From: Photorhabdus akhurstii
GTDB taxonomy: Bacteria > Pseudomonadota > Gammaproteobacteria > Enterobacterales > Enterobacteriaceae
Direction: 5' to 3'
Length of the DNA stretch: 64,000 bases
Assembly (NCBI RefSeq): GCF_018448925.1
Contig: NZ_RCWE01000009.1
Location: forward strand, 62,001 to 126,000
The position numbers and the translations under genes are program-made. Of the stretch, positions 18,380 to 27,780 are shown piece by piece. The stretch's first letter is position 1. Every line of letters starts with the position of its first letter. Under the pieces are notes generated by a model, which worked only from the letters and a program-made list of their open reading frames with translations, was not told where the DNA came from and did no database searches.

Positions 18380-19873
18380 ATGGAAACTAAAGACTTGATT
18401 GTGATCGGCGGCGGGATCAACGGCGCCGGGATTGCGGCAGATGCTGCTGGCCGGGGGCTTTCTGTTCTGTTGCTGGAAGCACAAGATTTAGCCAAAGCCA
18501 CATCATCCGCCAGTTCAAAACTGATCCACGGCGGCTTACGCTATCTGGAACATTATGAATTCCGTTTGGTCGGCGAAGCGCTGGCAGAACGTGAAGTTTT
18601 ACTGAACCTTGCACCACACATCGCTTTTCCGATGCGTTTCCGCCTGCCGCATCAGCCACATCTGCGTCCAGCATGGATGATACGTATTGGCCTGTTCCTT
18701 TATGACAATCTAGGCAAACGTGTCAGCCTACCCCGCAGTAAAGGGCTGAAATTCGGTACCAATTCTGTTCTGAAACCAGAATTGGTCCGTGGCTTCGAAT
18801 ATTCTGACTGCTGGGTTGATGATGCTCGTTTAGTTGTCCTTAACGCTCAGGAAGTTAAAAAACATGGCGGGGAAGTTCGAACCCGGACAAAAGTAACCCG
18901 TGCATGGCGCGAACAAGAGGGTTGGATGGTTGAAGCCGAAGATCTGCGGACAGGTAAGACCTATACCTGGCGAGCAAAAGGTCTGGTTAATGCTACCGGC
19001 CCTTGGGTTAAAGAGTTCTTTGACGATGGTCTGAAATTAAAATCACCTTATGGTATTCGCCTGATCAAAGGCAGTCATATTGTGGTGCCAAGAGTGCATG
19101 ATGAGCCGCAAGCTTATATTCTGCAAAACGAAGATCATCGTATCGTATTTGTTATTCCTTGGATGGATGAATTTTCCATTATCGGAACCACCGATGTGGA
19201 ATATCAAGGAGATCCAAAAGAAGCGAAGATTGACGATCAGGAGATTAATTATCTGCTGAGAGTTTATAACGATCACTTCAAGAAACAACTTAGCCGTGAC
19301 GATATCGTCTGGACCTATTCTGGCGTACGTCCACTGTGCGATGATGAATCCGACTCACCTCAGGCCATTACGCGCGATTATACCCTTGACATTCATGATG
19401 AACACGGCAAAGCGCCATTACTATCTGTGTTTGGCGGTAAGTTAACCACTTACCGTAAGCTGGCGGAACACGCAACCGAGAAGCTAATGCAGTACTATCC
19501 CAATGCCGGAAAAGCCTGGACCAAAAATGGTCAGTTACCGGGTGGTAACTTGGAAGGGTGCGATCGCGATGGTTATGCCCGTTTATTGCGTAAACGTTAC
19601 AACTGGTTGCCGGAAGGTGTTGCGGTACGTTATGCGCGTACTTACGGCAGTAACAGCGAACTGATTCTGCAAGGCGCTAATAATCTGACAGATCTAGGTG
19701 AATCCTTCGGTCACGGCCTGTATGAAGCAGAGCTTCGTTATCTGGCCGATAATGAGTGGGTTGTTGAACTAGATGACGCAATCTGGCGCCGTACCAAATT
19801 GGGTATGTGGCTGAAAGAAGAACAGAAACAACGTATTGCAACATGGCTGGCGGAGAATGCTAAGCCATTGTGA
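18380..19873 (+). CDS. glpD: Aerobic glycerol-3-phosphate dehydrogenase
   Basis: GlpD is a membrane-associated flavoenzyme that oxidises glycerol-3-phosphate to dihydroxyacetone phosphate and feeds electrons to quinone. The 497-residue product starts METKDLIVIGGGINGAG, the FAD dinucleotide-binding motif, followed by SSASSKLIHGGLRYLEHYEF. The ATG follows AGGGGG. It lies on the same strand as glpEGR, whereas in E. coli glpD is divergent from glpEGR. Confidence 0.96.
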   Translation: METKDLIVIGGGINGAGIAADAAGRGLSVLLLEAQDLAKATSSASSKLIHGGLRYLEHYEFRLVGEALAEREVLLNLAPHIAFPMRFRLPHQPHLRPAWMIRIGLFLYDNLGKRVSLPRSKGLKFGTNSVLKPELVRGFEYSDCWVDDARLVVLNAQEVKKHGGEVRTRTKVTRAWREQEGWMVEAEDLRTGKTYTWRAKGLVNATGPWVKEFFDDGLKLKSPYGIRLIKGSHIVVPRVHDEPQAYILQNEDHRIVFVIPWMDEFSIIGTTDVEYQGDPKEAKIDDQEINYLLRVYNDHFKKQLSRDDIVWTYSGVRPLCDDESDSPQAITRDYTLDIHDEHGKAPLLSVFGGKLTTYRKLAEHATEKLMQYYPNAGKAWTKNGQLPGGNLEGCDRDGYARLLRKRYNWLPEGVAVRYARTYGSNSELILQGANNLTDLGESFGHGLYEAELRYLADNEWVVELDDAIWRRTKLGMWLKEEQKQRIATWLAENAKPL

Positions 19874-19912
19874 GTTAAAATTAAATCAATATAAAGATAG
19901 CTAATATAAACT

Positions 19913-19946
19913 TAGGCGCAAAATTATATATTGTGCCTATTTTTTT
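19913..19946 (+). terminator. glpD terminator
   Basis: TAGGCGCAA pairs with TTGTGCCTA (one G-T pair) around an A/T loop and is followed by seven Ts, 40 bp after the glpD stop. This is a good intrinsic terminator. Confidence 0.8.
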
Positions 19947-20137
19947 ACTTATTTACGCTCAACTTAACTGTAATTACAGATATCAGATAGACAAATATAA
20001 TTTTGTTATTTAAATATTCCCCAGTCATTTATTAAAAAAATAATCTCCACCCTACAGAACGAATAACTTATTCAACAAACAACAACATTGTTTATCGAAA
20101 CGTAAAGTCCCAGAATAAGTTCATCGAACATTTTATA

Positions 20138-20446
20138 TCATGAATAAGGTATAAAACAACCGAACAGCTCTCAAAGAAGAATAACCCAATTATCATATTT
20201 AGGATTTCTAGTAATCAATAACCACCCATTTTTCTAAGCCGTTGCCCAGATTATTGCATCAGGCAGCTTTATCTTTTTTTCATGACAGACAATTACTGCA
20301 CGTTTTACTACCTAGATTCTTGTTACATTTTCTTTGTCCCTATCCAGAGTCTTAGCTCCCACCATAACCGTTATCTACATTAGCTTTTTCATATCCATTT
20401 AAATAATCAATATATTAGTATCAAATAACGACTTCATAGCAATCAT
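20138..20446 (-). pseudogene. Broken VapC-type PIN toxin
   Basis: Directly overlapping the antitoxin stop (ATGA), the minus strand starts MIAMKSLFDTNILI, a PIN-domain beginning with its first catalytic Asp. The frame is then lost, with a run of stops over about 150 bases. A further frame gives KIKLPDAIIWATA, stop, KNGWLLITRN, the typical end of a VapC protein. The total length is near 310 bases against about 400 for an intact gene. Frameshifts, stops and a deletion make it non-functional. Confidence 0.82.
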
Positions 20447-20676
20447 TGCCATTCCTTGCGTAAATTATTTTGATATTCCAATCCATCCAATTTTTTATCC
20501 CCCCACAAACCAAAAGCACTGTTATTCTGTTCTGAAATATTAGCATCAAGGTAAGCATCTATTGCTTTCCGGATCTGTGCAGCACGTGACTTATCGGGAG
20601 AACGCTCCTTTAAAATCTCGAGCTTTCTAATTGTTTCTTCTGGCAGATCTATATTAATTCTTACCATAGCAACCAT
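20443..20676 (-). CDS. CopG-type ribbon-helix-helix antitoxin, toxin partner dead
   Basis: The 77-residue protein has a ribbon-helix-helix start (VRINIDLPEETIRKLEILKE) and the toxin-binding tail AFGLWGDKKLDGLEYQNNLR seen in antitoxins paired with PIN toxins. It starts after GGGGAAATAAAT. The following vapC is a pseudogene, so this antitoxin is intact but has no working cognate toxin here. Confidence 0.8.
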   Translation of the reverse strand: MVAMVRINIDLPEETIRKLEILKERSPDKSRAAQIRKAIDAYLDANISEQNNSAFGLWGDKKLDGLEYQNNLRKEWQ

Positions 20677-21008
20677 ATTTATTTCCCCTTATCATATACC
20701 TCATTAGTTCGATTGTCTATTTTTTGATCCAAAAAATTATTGTGATAACTAATCAACAGATTTTACTCTGAAAATATCTATTGATCATGTAAACAAAACA
20801 TTTAAAACATGTGACTTTTCCATTTGCAACAATACCTAAAATAACCTATAAATAAAGCTGTTACATACATATCGGTACTGTTTAACCCTATCTTTGATTA
20901 GATAAAAATTCAAATAAAAACAAATTGTTAAGTTATTTTTAGGGAATGAACTTAACAAACAACCTGGTAGCAATAGATGCCCCAAAATTATAACTTGTGA
21001 GATATTAC
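20677..21008. other. AT-rich divergent promoter gap
   Basis: This stretch separates the minus-strand antitoxin from the plus-strand AlaX-like gene. It is AT-rich and should contain both promoters. No gene or clear operator was found. Confidence 0.35.
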
Positions 21009-21896
21009 ATGACTACTGATATAAATATTGATGAACTCTTAAAAGCAGAAGCTTCATTTATGCTAGGAACCCTGACGTTAGAATCCAACATTATCGGGGT
21101 TATGAGATACGAAGATGGCACCCTTTTGATAACCCAAGATAGTCCATTCTACCCAAAGAACTATAAGTGGCCAGACCAACTACATGATAATGGAATAATT
21201 TCAATAGGCGATAAAGAACTTGCTGTGACAAAAGTTTACACCGCTGGTCTTATTGATAGTCATTTATATATAGATCAGGAAATAACGAAACAAACAACGT
21301 CTCCAGACAAAATTATGCCAGCACACTACTTACCTGATTTACACGGAATCTCTGAAAGAGATCTCATAGGGAAAACGGTAACTCTATCTGTGAACGATGA
21401 AACAAGGTATAAGGTAAGTGCCGCACACTCGATGGCCCACTTTATGTCCCTTGCTTTAAATAAAGCAACTAATCACATATGGTCCAAAGTATACGATACC
21501 GATGATTTAGGGAGTTATAATTTAGATAAAGCCGCCATTTACCAATCTTCTATTACAGAACTTAAATCCGTTGATATTTATCGCTTTGGTAAATCGCTCA
21601 AAAAGAAAGGATTTGATAAAAATATATTAATTGAAAATCTAGATAAAATTAATAGAGAAGTTAATAACACACTCAACAATTGGTTATCTCAGGGTGCGGA
21701 AATAACCATTGAATATAAATCAAAAGAGATTAATGACACTAGATTATGGAAATCGACTATTGACTCTAAGGTAGTCACTATCCCATGCGGAGGCACACAC
21801 ATAAATAATATCAATGAAGTCAAAAAAGTAAATGTTGAAATAAAGATCGGTGAATCTGCTGATTTTATTCAAGTAACAACTCATTGCAGAGTATAA
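21009..21896 (+). CDS. AlaX-like aminoacyl-tRNA editing protein
   Basis: The protein has the zinc signature of AlaX/second additional domain editing enzymes: HSMAH (His144 and His148, counted from a GTG at 20997) and CGGTH (Cys264 and His268). Such proteins hydrolyse mischarged Ser- or Gly-tRNA(Ala), or other mischarged tRNAs. I prefer the ATG at 21009 (295 residues) over the GTG four codons upstream. It is larger than minimal AlaX and diverged, so its tRNA substrate is unknown. A truncated LysE/RhtB exporter follows after 4 bp. Confidence 0.75.
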   Translation: MTTDINIDELLKAEASFMLGTLTLESNIIGVMRYEDGTLLITQDSPFYPKNYKWPDQLHDNGIISIGDKELAVTKVYTAGLIDSHLYIDQEITKQTTSPDKIMPAHYLPDLHGISERDLIGKTVTLSVNDETRYKVSAAHSMAHFMSLALNKATNHIWSKVYDTDDLGSYNLDKAAIYQSSITELKSVDIYRFGKSLKKKGFDKNILIENLDKINREVNNTLNNWLSQGAEITIEYKSKEINDTRLWKSTIDSKVVTIPCGGTHINNINEVKKVNVEIKIGESADFIQVTTHCRV

Positions 21897-21900
21897 AGTC

Positions 21901-22005
21901 ATGAATCTCGACCTACTTTATTTTTATCTTCTTCTGGTTGTTTTATCCTATATCACACCAAGCCCAGACTGGGCTATTATCAGCAAAAAAGTATCAATCC
22001 TGTAA
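21901..22005 (+). pseudogene. 5' stub of a LysE/RhtB-type amino-acid exporter
   Basis: Thirty-four codons starting MNLDLLYFYLLLVVLSYI and continuing TPSPDWAIISKK match the N-terminus of RhtB-family exporters (TPGPDW motif), then stop. The rest of the ~200-residue protein is missing; an unrelated stretch and an ERIC element follow. The 4-bp spacing suggests it was once co-expressed with the AlaX-like gene. Confidence 0.7.
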
Positions 22006-22070
22006 TAGAGCTCTGACAGTATATCCTTGATTGGGATGATTTGGTGTTTACGGAGCAGAAGACCGGCCAC

Positions 22071-22197
22071 TATACCCTATGGATTTCAAGTTGCATCGCG
22101 ACGGCAAGGGAGTGAATCCCCGGGAGCATAGATAGCTATGTGACCGGGGTGAGCGAGTGCAGCCAACAAAGAGGCGGCTTGAAAGATAACGGGTATA
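22071..22197 (+). repeat. ERIC/IRU element, 127 bp
   Basis: The element runs from TATACCCTATGGATTTCAAG to ACGGGTATA and contains the conserved centre GTGAATCCCCGGGAGC ... GACCGGGGTGAGCG. A second full copy lies in opposite orientation at 44677-44803, also 127 bp. Confidence 0.92.
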
Positions 22198-22321
22198 TAT
22201 ATTTTGGATATATCCAGCATGCTTACGTTTCATAAGATTTCAAATGGAGACGCTAAATGTATATCTATTAATTACACAACTGCTACAATGACTGTCTACC
22301 AATTTGCTACACAGGTGATTT

Positions 22322-22594
22322 ATGAGAACACAACCTAAAGAAACACCGATCAACATCCGGGCGAAAGCCTTCCAGCGGGAGCTTATTGACCATGCAGCAA
22401 ACCTGCTCTCAAAGACCCGAACTGATTTCATCTTGGATGCTGCCTGCCGCGCAGCCGAAGATGCCATACTCGATCAGCGCCACTTTTTCGTTAACGACGA
22501 AAAATACCATGCGTTCATGCAGATGCTGGAGCAACCACTTTCTGATAATGAAGGTTTTAAAAAACTGATGGGATATAAAGCGCCGTGGGAATAA
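22322..22594 (+). CDS. DUF1778 antitoxin, TacA-like
   Basis: The 90-residue protein starts MRTQPKETPINIRAKAFQRE and has the DUF1778 ribbon-helix-helix pattern (LIDHAANLLSKTRTDFILDA), ending with a toxin-binding tail (SDNEGFKKLMGYKAPWE). These antitoxins neutralise GNAT acetyltransferase toxins and repress their own operon. It overlaps the next gene by 10 bases. Confidence 0.9.
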   Translation: MRTQPKETPINIRAKAFQRELIDHAANLLSKTRTDFILDAACRAAEDAILDQRHFFVNDEKYHAFMQMLEQPLSDNEGFKKLMGYKAPWE

Positions 22595-23073
22595 GCACAC
22601 CTGAAATATTAACGGCTGAACATAATATAAATGATTTTTATTGCCAGCATGAAACATTAAACGAATGGCTTTCACGCCGGGCGTTAAAAAATAATAAGCT
22701 CGGCGCGAGCCGCACATTTGTTATTTGCAAGAAAGGCACAAAAGACGTTATCGGTTATTATTGTCTAAGCGCCGGTTCAATTAATCATATTGAATCTACA
22801 CCATCGCTTAAACGCAATATGCCAGATCCTATCCCTGTAGTGCTTCTCGGCCGTCTGGCTGTCGATGTGGAATATCAGGGGAAGAAGCTCGGGGCATTGC
22901 TTCTCCAAGATGCTTGGAAGCGTGTCGCCAGCACGGCAGAACAGGTGGGTATTTCAGCTATAATCGTCCACGCACTTGATGAGAGCGCTCGAACGTTCTA
23001 TACGCGTCTTGGCTTCGCCCAGTCACCGTTGGAGCCATACACGCTAATGCTTCCATTAGGCAAACAGAAGTGA
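22585..23073 (+). CDS. GNAT acetyltransferase toxin, TacT/AtaT-like
   Basis: TacT-type toxins acetylate the amino group of charged tRNA and stop translation. The 162-residue product begins at a GTG inside the antitoxin gene. It has the acetyl-CoA-binding region LLGRLAVDVEYQGKKLGALL and the FYTRLGF end motif with the expected Tyr. Length, overlap and partner all fit an intact toxin-antitoxin module. Confidence 0.9.
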   Translation: MGISTPEILTAEHNINDFYCQHETLNEWLSRRALKNNKLGASRTFVICKKGTKDVIGYYCLSAGSINHIESTPSLKRNMPDPIPVVLLGRLAVDVEYQGKKLGALLLQDAWKRVASTAEQVGISAIIVHALDESARTFYTRLGFAQSPLEPYTLMLPLGKQK

Positions 23074-23232
23074 CTGCTCCCCGCCGTAAAAAACGGCGAG
23101 GCTTCCCACTTCTCAGGCCGCCACCGTCTTTATGACGGATTGACGCTGGCCTCCGTGGGCAGAGACGACGAGTCCCGCCGCTTGTAATTCTCTCGTGCCC
23201 TTGCTCTGGATGTTGATCGCCGCATTGATAAA
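23074..23232 (-). pseudogene. tnpB 3' relic with element end hairpin
   Basis: On the minus strand the sequence reads INAAINIQSKGTRELQAAGL and then VVSAHGGQRQSV, the C-terminal tail of an IS200/IS605-type TnpB, with a stop at 23113. Next comes a short palindrome (CCGCCGT-AAAAA-ACGGCGAGG type, about 23080-23101) typical of the right end of such elements. Only this end survives. It sits right after the eda operon's last gene. Confidence 0.75.
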
Positions 23233-23250
23233 TACAAGAACCACTATTCC

Positions 23251-23880
23251 TTAAGTATTAACCAAATCCACCGCCTCGCGAGTCAGACGACCAATTTCCT
23301 GCCAATTCCGGTCATCCACCAGCGCCTTACTGACCATCCATGAGCCACCACACGCCACAATACGCGGTACAGCAAGATAATCGCGGATATTGTTTGGTCC
23401 GATTCCCCCAGTCGGCATAATTTGCAATTCAGTATAAGGCGCTAATATCGCTTTAATCATTGGCAAACCGCCGGAAGGTTCCGCCGGAAAGAATTTCAAC
23501 AGTTTTAATCCCAACTCCATCGCGCCTTCAATCGCGCTTGGATTATTCACACCTGGAATAATAGGAATATTCAATTGCTGACAAGCTTTGACTGTATTTG
23601 GATTAAAACCGGGAGAAACCATAAAATCAGCGCCCGCCTGCTTTGCAGCAACTACCTGTTCACGATTCAGAACAGTACCCGCGCCAATCAGCATATCCGG
23701 CAGAGTCTCTTTCAGTAGACGAATCGCTTCCGCCGCGGCCGCAGAACGGAAAGTAATTTCCGCTACCGGCAAGCCATTATCAGCTAATGCCTTACCTAAC
23801 GGTATAATGTCTTCCGCACGCTCAACAGTAATTACAGGTACAATTTTCAATTGGCGTAACTGCTCAATCATCTGTTTCAT
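23251..23880 (-). CDS. eda: KHG/KDPG aldolase
   Basis: Eda splits 2-keto-3-deoxy-6-phosphogluconate into pyruvate and glyceraldehyde-3-phosphate. The 209-residue product has the class I aldolase pattern with VPVITVERAEDIIPLGKAL, the catalytic Glu region AEITFRS, GAGTVLNREQ and the Schiff-base Lys in LKFFPAEPSGG. It is the last gene of the minus-strand hexuronate operon, 16 bp after kdgK. Confidence 0.95.
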   Translation of the reverse strand: MKQMIEQLRQLKIVPVITVERAEDIIPLGKALADNGLPVAEITFRSAAAAEAIRLLKETLPDMLIGAGTVLNREQVVAAKQAGADFMVSPGFNPNTVKACQQLNIPIIPGVNNPSAIEGAMELGLKLLKFFPAEPSGGLPMIKAILAPYTELQIMPTGGIGPNNIRDYLAVPRIVACGGSWMVSKALVDDRNWQEIGRLTREAVDLVNT

Positions 23881-23896
23881 CGATTTTCCCCCGCTG

Positions 23897-24841
23897 TTAA
23901 AAGAAACTGTCAGTCACTGCTTGAGTTGCACTAATTGGAATAATCGCCCCTTTATGCTGAATAACGGTACCAGCCAGACGATGCCCCATGATTGCCGCTT
24001 GTTGTATCGGGCAATCTGTCAGAAATCCTGCCAGAAACCCGGCATTAAAGGCGTCTCCCGCCGCCGTGGTATCGACTACGTTAACAACCGGCGCCGTTGG
24101 GATCAGCTCAATCGGAGTATCCTGTACCAAATGCTGATAATAACAACCGGCAGCACCCGCTTTAATCACGGCTTCTTTAACGCCTGCTTGTTTAAGGCGA
24201 GTCATGGTTGCTGTAACCGATTTATCGCCCCACAGCTTGCATTCATCGTCATCGGTCACCAGTGCCAGTGAGGTAAAGGAGAGTAATTTCTGATAACAAA
24301 CTTGGGTTTGTGCCACACTTTCCCACAATGCCGGACGATAATTACTGTCGAAAACAATGGTTTTTCCTTGCGCAGCCAGTTCAGCCAACAAGTTCAGTAA
24401 CTTTTCTCGATCATCGGCAGGCAAGATAGCCAGGCTGATACCACTGAGATAAATGACATCCATCTGCTGCAACGCTTGAATAACCGAAGAGAAATCAGGA
24501 TGGCGCACCATATAACGGGCAGCGGAATCATTGCGCCAGTACAAAAAGGTGCGTTCTCCCTGTTCATCAAGTTGAATCAAATACAATCCCGGCTGATGAG
24601 CCGGATCACGCAAAACCAGATGGGTATGAATACCTTCGTCCTGCCAACGTTTAATCATTCCTTTACTGAGGGAATCCATCCCCAACGCAGTCACAAAATG
24701 AACATCAATCTTCTGTCGGCTTGCACGGGCTAAATAAACCGCACTATTCAAGACATCACCACCAAAAGCCTGATGCATGGTAGCGAAAGGGGCGCCGTTG
24801 AGTTCAATCATACATTCACCAAGGAATGCAATCTGCTTCAT
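23897..24841 (-). CDS. kdgK: 2-dehydro-3-deoxygluconokinase
   Basis: KdgK phosphorylates KDG with ATP to KDPG. The 314-residue PfkB-family protein has the N-terminal [16 protein letters not shown] substrate motif and the C-terminal catalytic motif [18 protein letters not shown] with the Asp base. Its ATG overlaps the uxaC stop by four bases, indicating translational coupling. Confidence 0.94.
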   Translation of the reverse strand: MKQIAFLGECMIELNGAPFATMHQAFGGDVLNSAVYLARASRQKIDVHFVTALGMDSLSKGMIKRWQDEGIHTHLVLRDPAHQPGLYLIQLDEQGERTFLYWRNDSAARYMVRHPDFSSVIQALQQMDVIYLSGISLAILPADDREKLLNLLAELAAQGKTIVFDSNYRPALWESVAQTQVCYQKLLSFTSLALVTDDDECKLWGDKSVTATMTRLKQAGVKEAVIKAGAAGCYYQHLVQDTPIELIPTAPVVNVVDTTAAGDAFNAGFLAGFLTDCPIQQAAIMGHRLAGTVIQHKGAIIPISATQAVTDSFF

Positions 24842-26262
24842 GGATTTTCCCCCGGCAAGGCAAAATAACGGCGGGCGTTATTAAAGCAAATATCCTCAAC
24901 CATCTGCCCTAACATTGCTTTGTTGTTAGGAATTTCGCCCTTTTCTGCCCACTGACCTAACAAATTACACAGAATGCGACGAAAATATTCATGCCGTGTG
25001 TATGAAAGAAAGCTGCGAGAATCGGTCAACATCCCAACAAATTGACTTAGCAGCCCAAGTTGGGAAAGTTGTTCAAGCTGACGCAACATGCCATCTTTCT
25101 GATCATTGAACCACCAGCCCGAACCAAACTGAACTTTACCGGCGATACCGCCACCTTGAAAGTTACCGGCCATCGTAGCAATCACTTCGTTATCTCGTGG
25201 GTTCAGACAGTAAAGAATCGTTTTCGGCAACTCATCCGTCACATCCATGCTATCCAGCAGGCGAGATAACGGCCAAGCGATATTGTTATCCCCAATGGAA
25301 TCAAAGCCGCTATCCGCGCCAATTAAGCGGAACATCCGGCTATTATTGTTGCGAATCGCGCCGATATGCATTTGCATCACCCAACCACGGGCGGCATATT
25401 GTCGGCCAAGCCATACCAGAATCGCCGTGGTGTACTGCGCAATTTCAAGATCAGAGAGAGTGCCCCCAGTCAACCGTTTTTGCAGGATGCCATTTAATAC
25501 CGTTTCATCAGGAATCGGAGCATAGCGCAGATTTTCTATACCGTGATCAGCCGCCCGGCAGCCATGAGTAGCAAAATGCTCAAGGCGACGCTCCAACGCG
25601 TTCAACACATCAGCAAAAGCAGTGATCGATACATCAGCTACAGCCTCAAGCTGTTTGATATAGTCAACGAAACCCACCAACTCAATTTTAAATACCCGAT
25701 CAGGACGCCAGCTTGGTAATACTTCGATATCGAAACTCTCATCTATCGCAATTTGACGGTGATATTGCAGAGAATCTACCGGATCATCCGTGGTTCCCAC
25801 CATACGTACATTCATTTGCTGCATAATGCCACGAACTGAAAATTCCGGTGTTGCCAGCTTTTCGTTGCATTGATGCCAGATTTCATCAGCGGTTTGCGGC
25901 CCGAACAATTTCCCGGTAATACCAAATGGACGACGTAATTCCAGATGTGTCCAGTGATAAAGCGGATTGCCTAAGGTCAACGGTACTGTTTTTGCCCATG
26001 CCTGATATTTTCCATAATCACGGGCTTGCTTACCTGTGATCAACGATTCATCAATACCCGCACAGCGCATAGCCCGCCATTTATAGTGATCACCCTCTAA
26101 CCAAATCTGACCAAGGTTATCAAACCGGCGATTTTCAGCAATTTCACGCGGATTAAGATGACAATGATAATCATAAATCGGCATATCGGCGGCATGCTCA
26201 TGATATAGCTGATGGGCAGTTTCATTGTTCAGCAGAAAATCATCACCCATAAAATTTTTCAT
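24838..26262 (-). CDS. uxaC: Glucuronate (uronate) isomerase
   Basis: UxaC converts glucuronate to fructuronate (and galacturonate to tagaturonate). The 474-residue product is colinear with E. coli UxaC, including DYHCHL near residue 32, [30 protein letters not shown] and [12 protein letters not shown] near the end. The start follows AGGAAAAAG. It lies 21 bp after uxuB. Confidence 0.96.
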   Translation of the reverse strand: MKNFMGDDFLLNNETAHQLYHEHAADMPIYDYHCHLNPREIAENRRFDNLGQIWLEGDHYKWRAMRCAGIDESLITGKQARDYGKYQAWAKTVPLTLGNPLYHWTHLELRRPFGITGKLFGPQTADEIWHQCNEKLATPEFSVRGIMQQMNVRMVGTTDDPVDSLQYHRQIAIDESFDIEVLPSWRPDRVFKIELVGFVDYIKQLEAVADVSITAFADVLNALERRLEHFATHGCRAADHGIENLRYAPIPDETVLNGILQKRLTGGTLSDLEIAQYTTAILVWLGRQYAARGWVMQMHIGAIRNNNSRMFRLIGADSGFDSIGDNNIAWPLSRLLDSMDVTDELPKTILYCLNPRDNEVIATMAGNFQGGGIAGKVQFGSGWWFNDQKDGMLRQLEQLSQLGLLSQFVGMLTDSRSFLSYTRHEYFRRILCNLLGQWAEKGEIPNNKAMLGQMVEDICFNNARRYFALPGENP

Positions 26263-26283
26263 ATCTTTTTCCTGTCAGCCAAA

Positions 26284-27741
26284 TCAAAGTGTCGCCACAG
26301 CGTGGCAGGCGCCGCGCTCCAATAATAGCTGGTAAGCTTCGGTAACTACGCGAACAAAATGCGGATCGGCTGACAATGGATTGCCAAAAATCGCCAACAA
26401 TGCAGGCACCACATCAACAGACAACCCATATTGCTGGTAAATGGGTTTAAATTGGTCAACCAACGGATCGCGCACATCAATCAATTTGCCTTGTTCATCT
26501 TTACCGCTGATATAACGCATCCAGCCAGCGATACCCAATGCCAAGTGACGGTAATCACTGCTATTTGCCAGATGATAAGCCACAGAATCAAACATGCGTT
26601 GTGGCAGTTTCTGGCTACCATCCATTGCTATCTGCCAGGTTTGGTGCTTAAGGTTAGGGTTACTAAAACGCTCAATTAGCCGGTGAGCATATTGAAAAAG
26701 ATCGGTTCCTGTCGGCATTGTCAGAGTTGGCGCCTGCTCTTTCAGCATCAGATCCAAAGCGGCTTGCCGGTAATCGGGGTTCGCCATTGCGTCCGCAATA
26801 TGCGTATATCCTGCCAAATAGCCCAGATAAGCTAGAAATGAATGGCTACCGTTTAGCATGCGTAATTTCATGGTTTCAAAAGGCACCACATCTTTAACGA
26901 ATTGGGCGCCTGCCACATCCCAGTTTGGGCGACCATTGGCAAAGTTATCCTCAATCACCCACTGACGGAAAGGTTCACAAGTGATTGCACAGGGATCGTA
27001 TACCCCCAACTGTTCAGCTATCTCTTCCAACGATTCTGGCGTAGCCGCAGGAACAATACGGTCAACCATTGTGCATGGAAAAGTCACATTCAGTTCAATC
27101 CATTGGGCTAACTTCTCATCACGTAAACGGGCAAAACCCACCACCGCTTCACGGGCAACTTTGCCATTTTCTCTGACATTATCGCAGGACATCACCGTCA
27201 ATGGCGGCAAGTTACGTTCATAACGCAGACGGATCGCCTCGACAATATAACCAATAGCCGATGTTGGTTCGGTTGGGTTAGCCAAATCCTGTTGAATTAA
27301 TACATTATTCACATCCAGCTTGCCGCTGGCTGCATCGATACAATACCCTTTTTCGGTAATCGTCAGAGAAATAATCACCACTTGCGGCTGCGCTATCGTT
27401 TCCAAAATACCTTGCTGACCCACAAACTCAGGATGCAAAGCATCAATCATAGAGCCGATAATTTTTAGCTCGGTTTTCTCCGCCCCTTTTTCCGCAATGG
27501 TACACAAGCAATCCTGCTGTTTAAGTTGCTGAATCAACTTATGACCGGAGAATAAACTAACTTCACAAATTCCCCAGTCACTGCCCGTTTTTTCCAACAT
27601 ATGGTGAGTAAAAACCGCTTGATGCGCCCGATGAAAAGCGCCACATCCCAAATGAACAATACGAGTAACCAATTTTTGGCGATCATAAGAAGGGAGAGGA
27701 ACAACAGAATCAATTTTGCAATTAGCAATATTACGGAGCAT
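26284..27741 (-). CDS. uxuB: Fructuronate reductase (mannonate oxidoreductase)
   Basis: UxuB reduces fructuronate to mannonate with NADH. The 485-residue product shows the NAD-binding start RIVHLGCGAFHRAHQA, CTMVDRIVPAATPESLEEIA and the catalytic region KLRMLNGSHSFLAYLGYLAG of the mannitol dehydrogenase family. It matches UxuB better than UxaB in length and sequence, and neither uxaA nor uxaB is in the locus, which points to glucuronate rather than galacturonate use. Confidence 0.93.
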   Translation of the reverse strand: MLRNIANCKIDSVVPLPSYDRQKLVTRIVHLGCGAFHRAHQAVFTHHMLEKTGSDWGICEVSLFSGHKLIQQLKQQDCLCTIAEKGAEKTELKIIGSMIDALHPEFVGQQGILETIAQPQVVIISLTITEKGYCIDAASGKLDVNNVLIQQDLANPTEPTSAIGYIVEAIRLRYERNLPPLTVMSCDNVRENGKVAREAVVGFARLRDEKLAQWIELNVTFPCTMVDRIVPAATPESLEEIAEQLGVYDPCAITCEPFRQWVIEDNFANGRPNWDVAGAQFVKDVVPFETMKLRMLNGSHSFLAYLGYLAGYTHIADAMANPDYRQAALDLMLKEQAPTLTMPTGTDLFQYAHRLIERFSNPNLKHQTWQIAMDGSQKLPQRMFDSVAYHLANSSDYRHLALGIAGWMRYISGKDEQGKLIDVRDPLVDQFKPIYQQYGLSVDVVPALLAIFGNPLSADPHFVRVVTEAYQLLLERGACHAVATL

Positions 27742-27780
27742 AAAATAGTTCCTTTCTATTGACGCAGATTACTTAAATGC

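Noticed and set aside
22010-22070. Short frame reading QYILDWDDLVFTEQKTG, reminiscent of a tyrosine recombinase
   Set aside because: Only about 20 codons, no start, and bounded by an ERIC element and the exporter stub. The QKTG motif alone is too weak to call an integrase relic.
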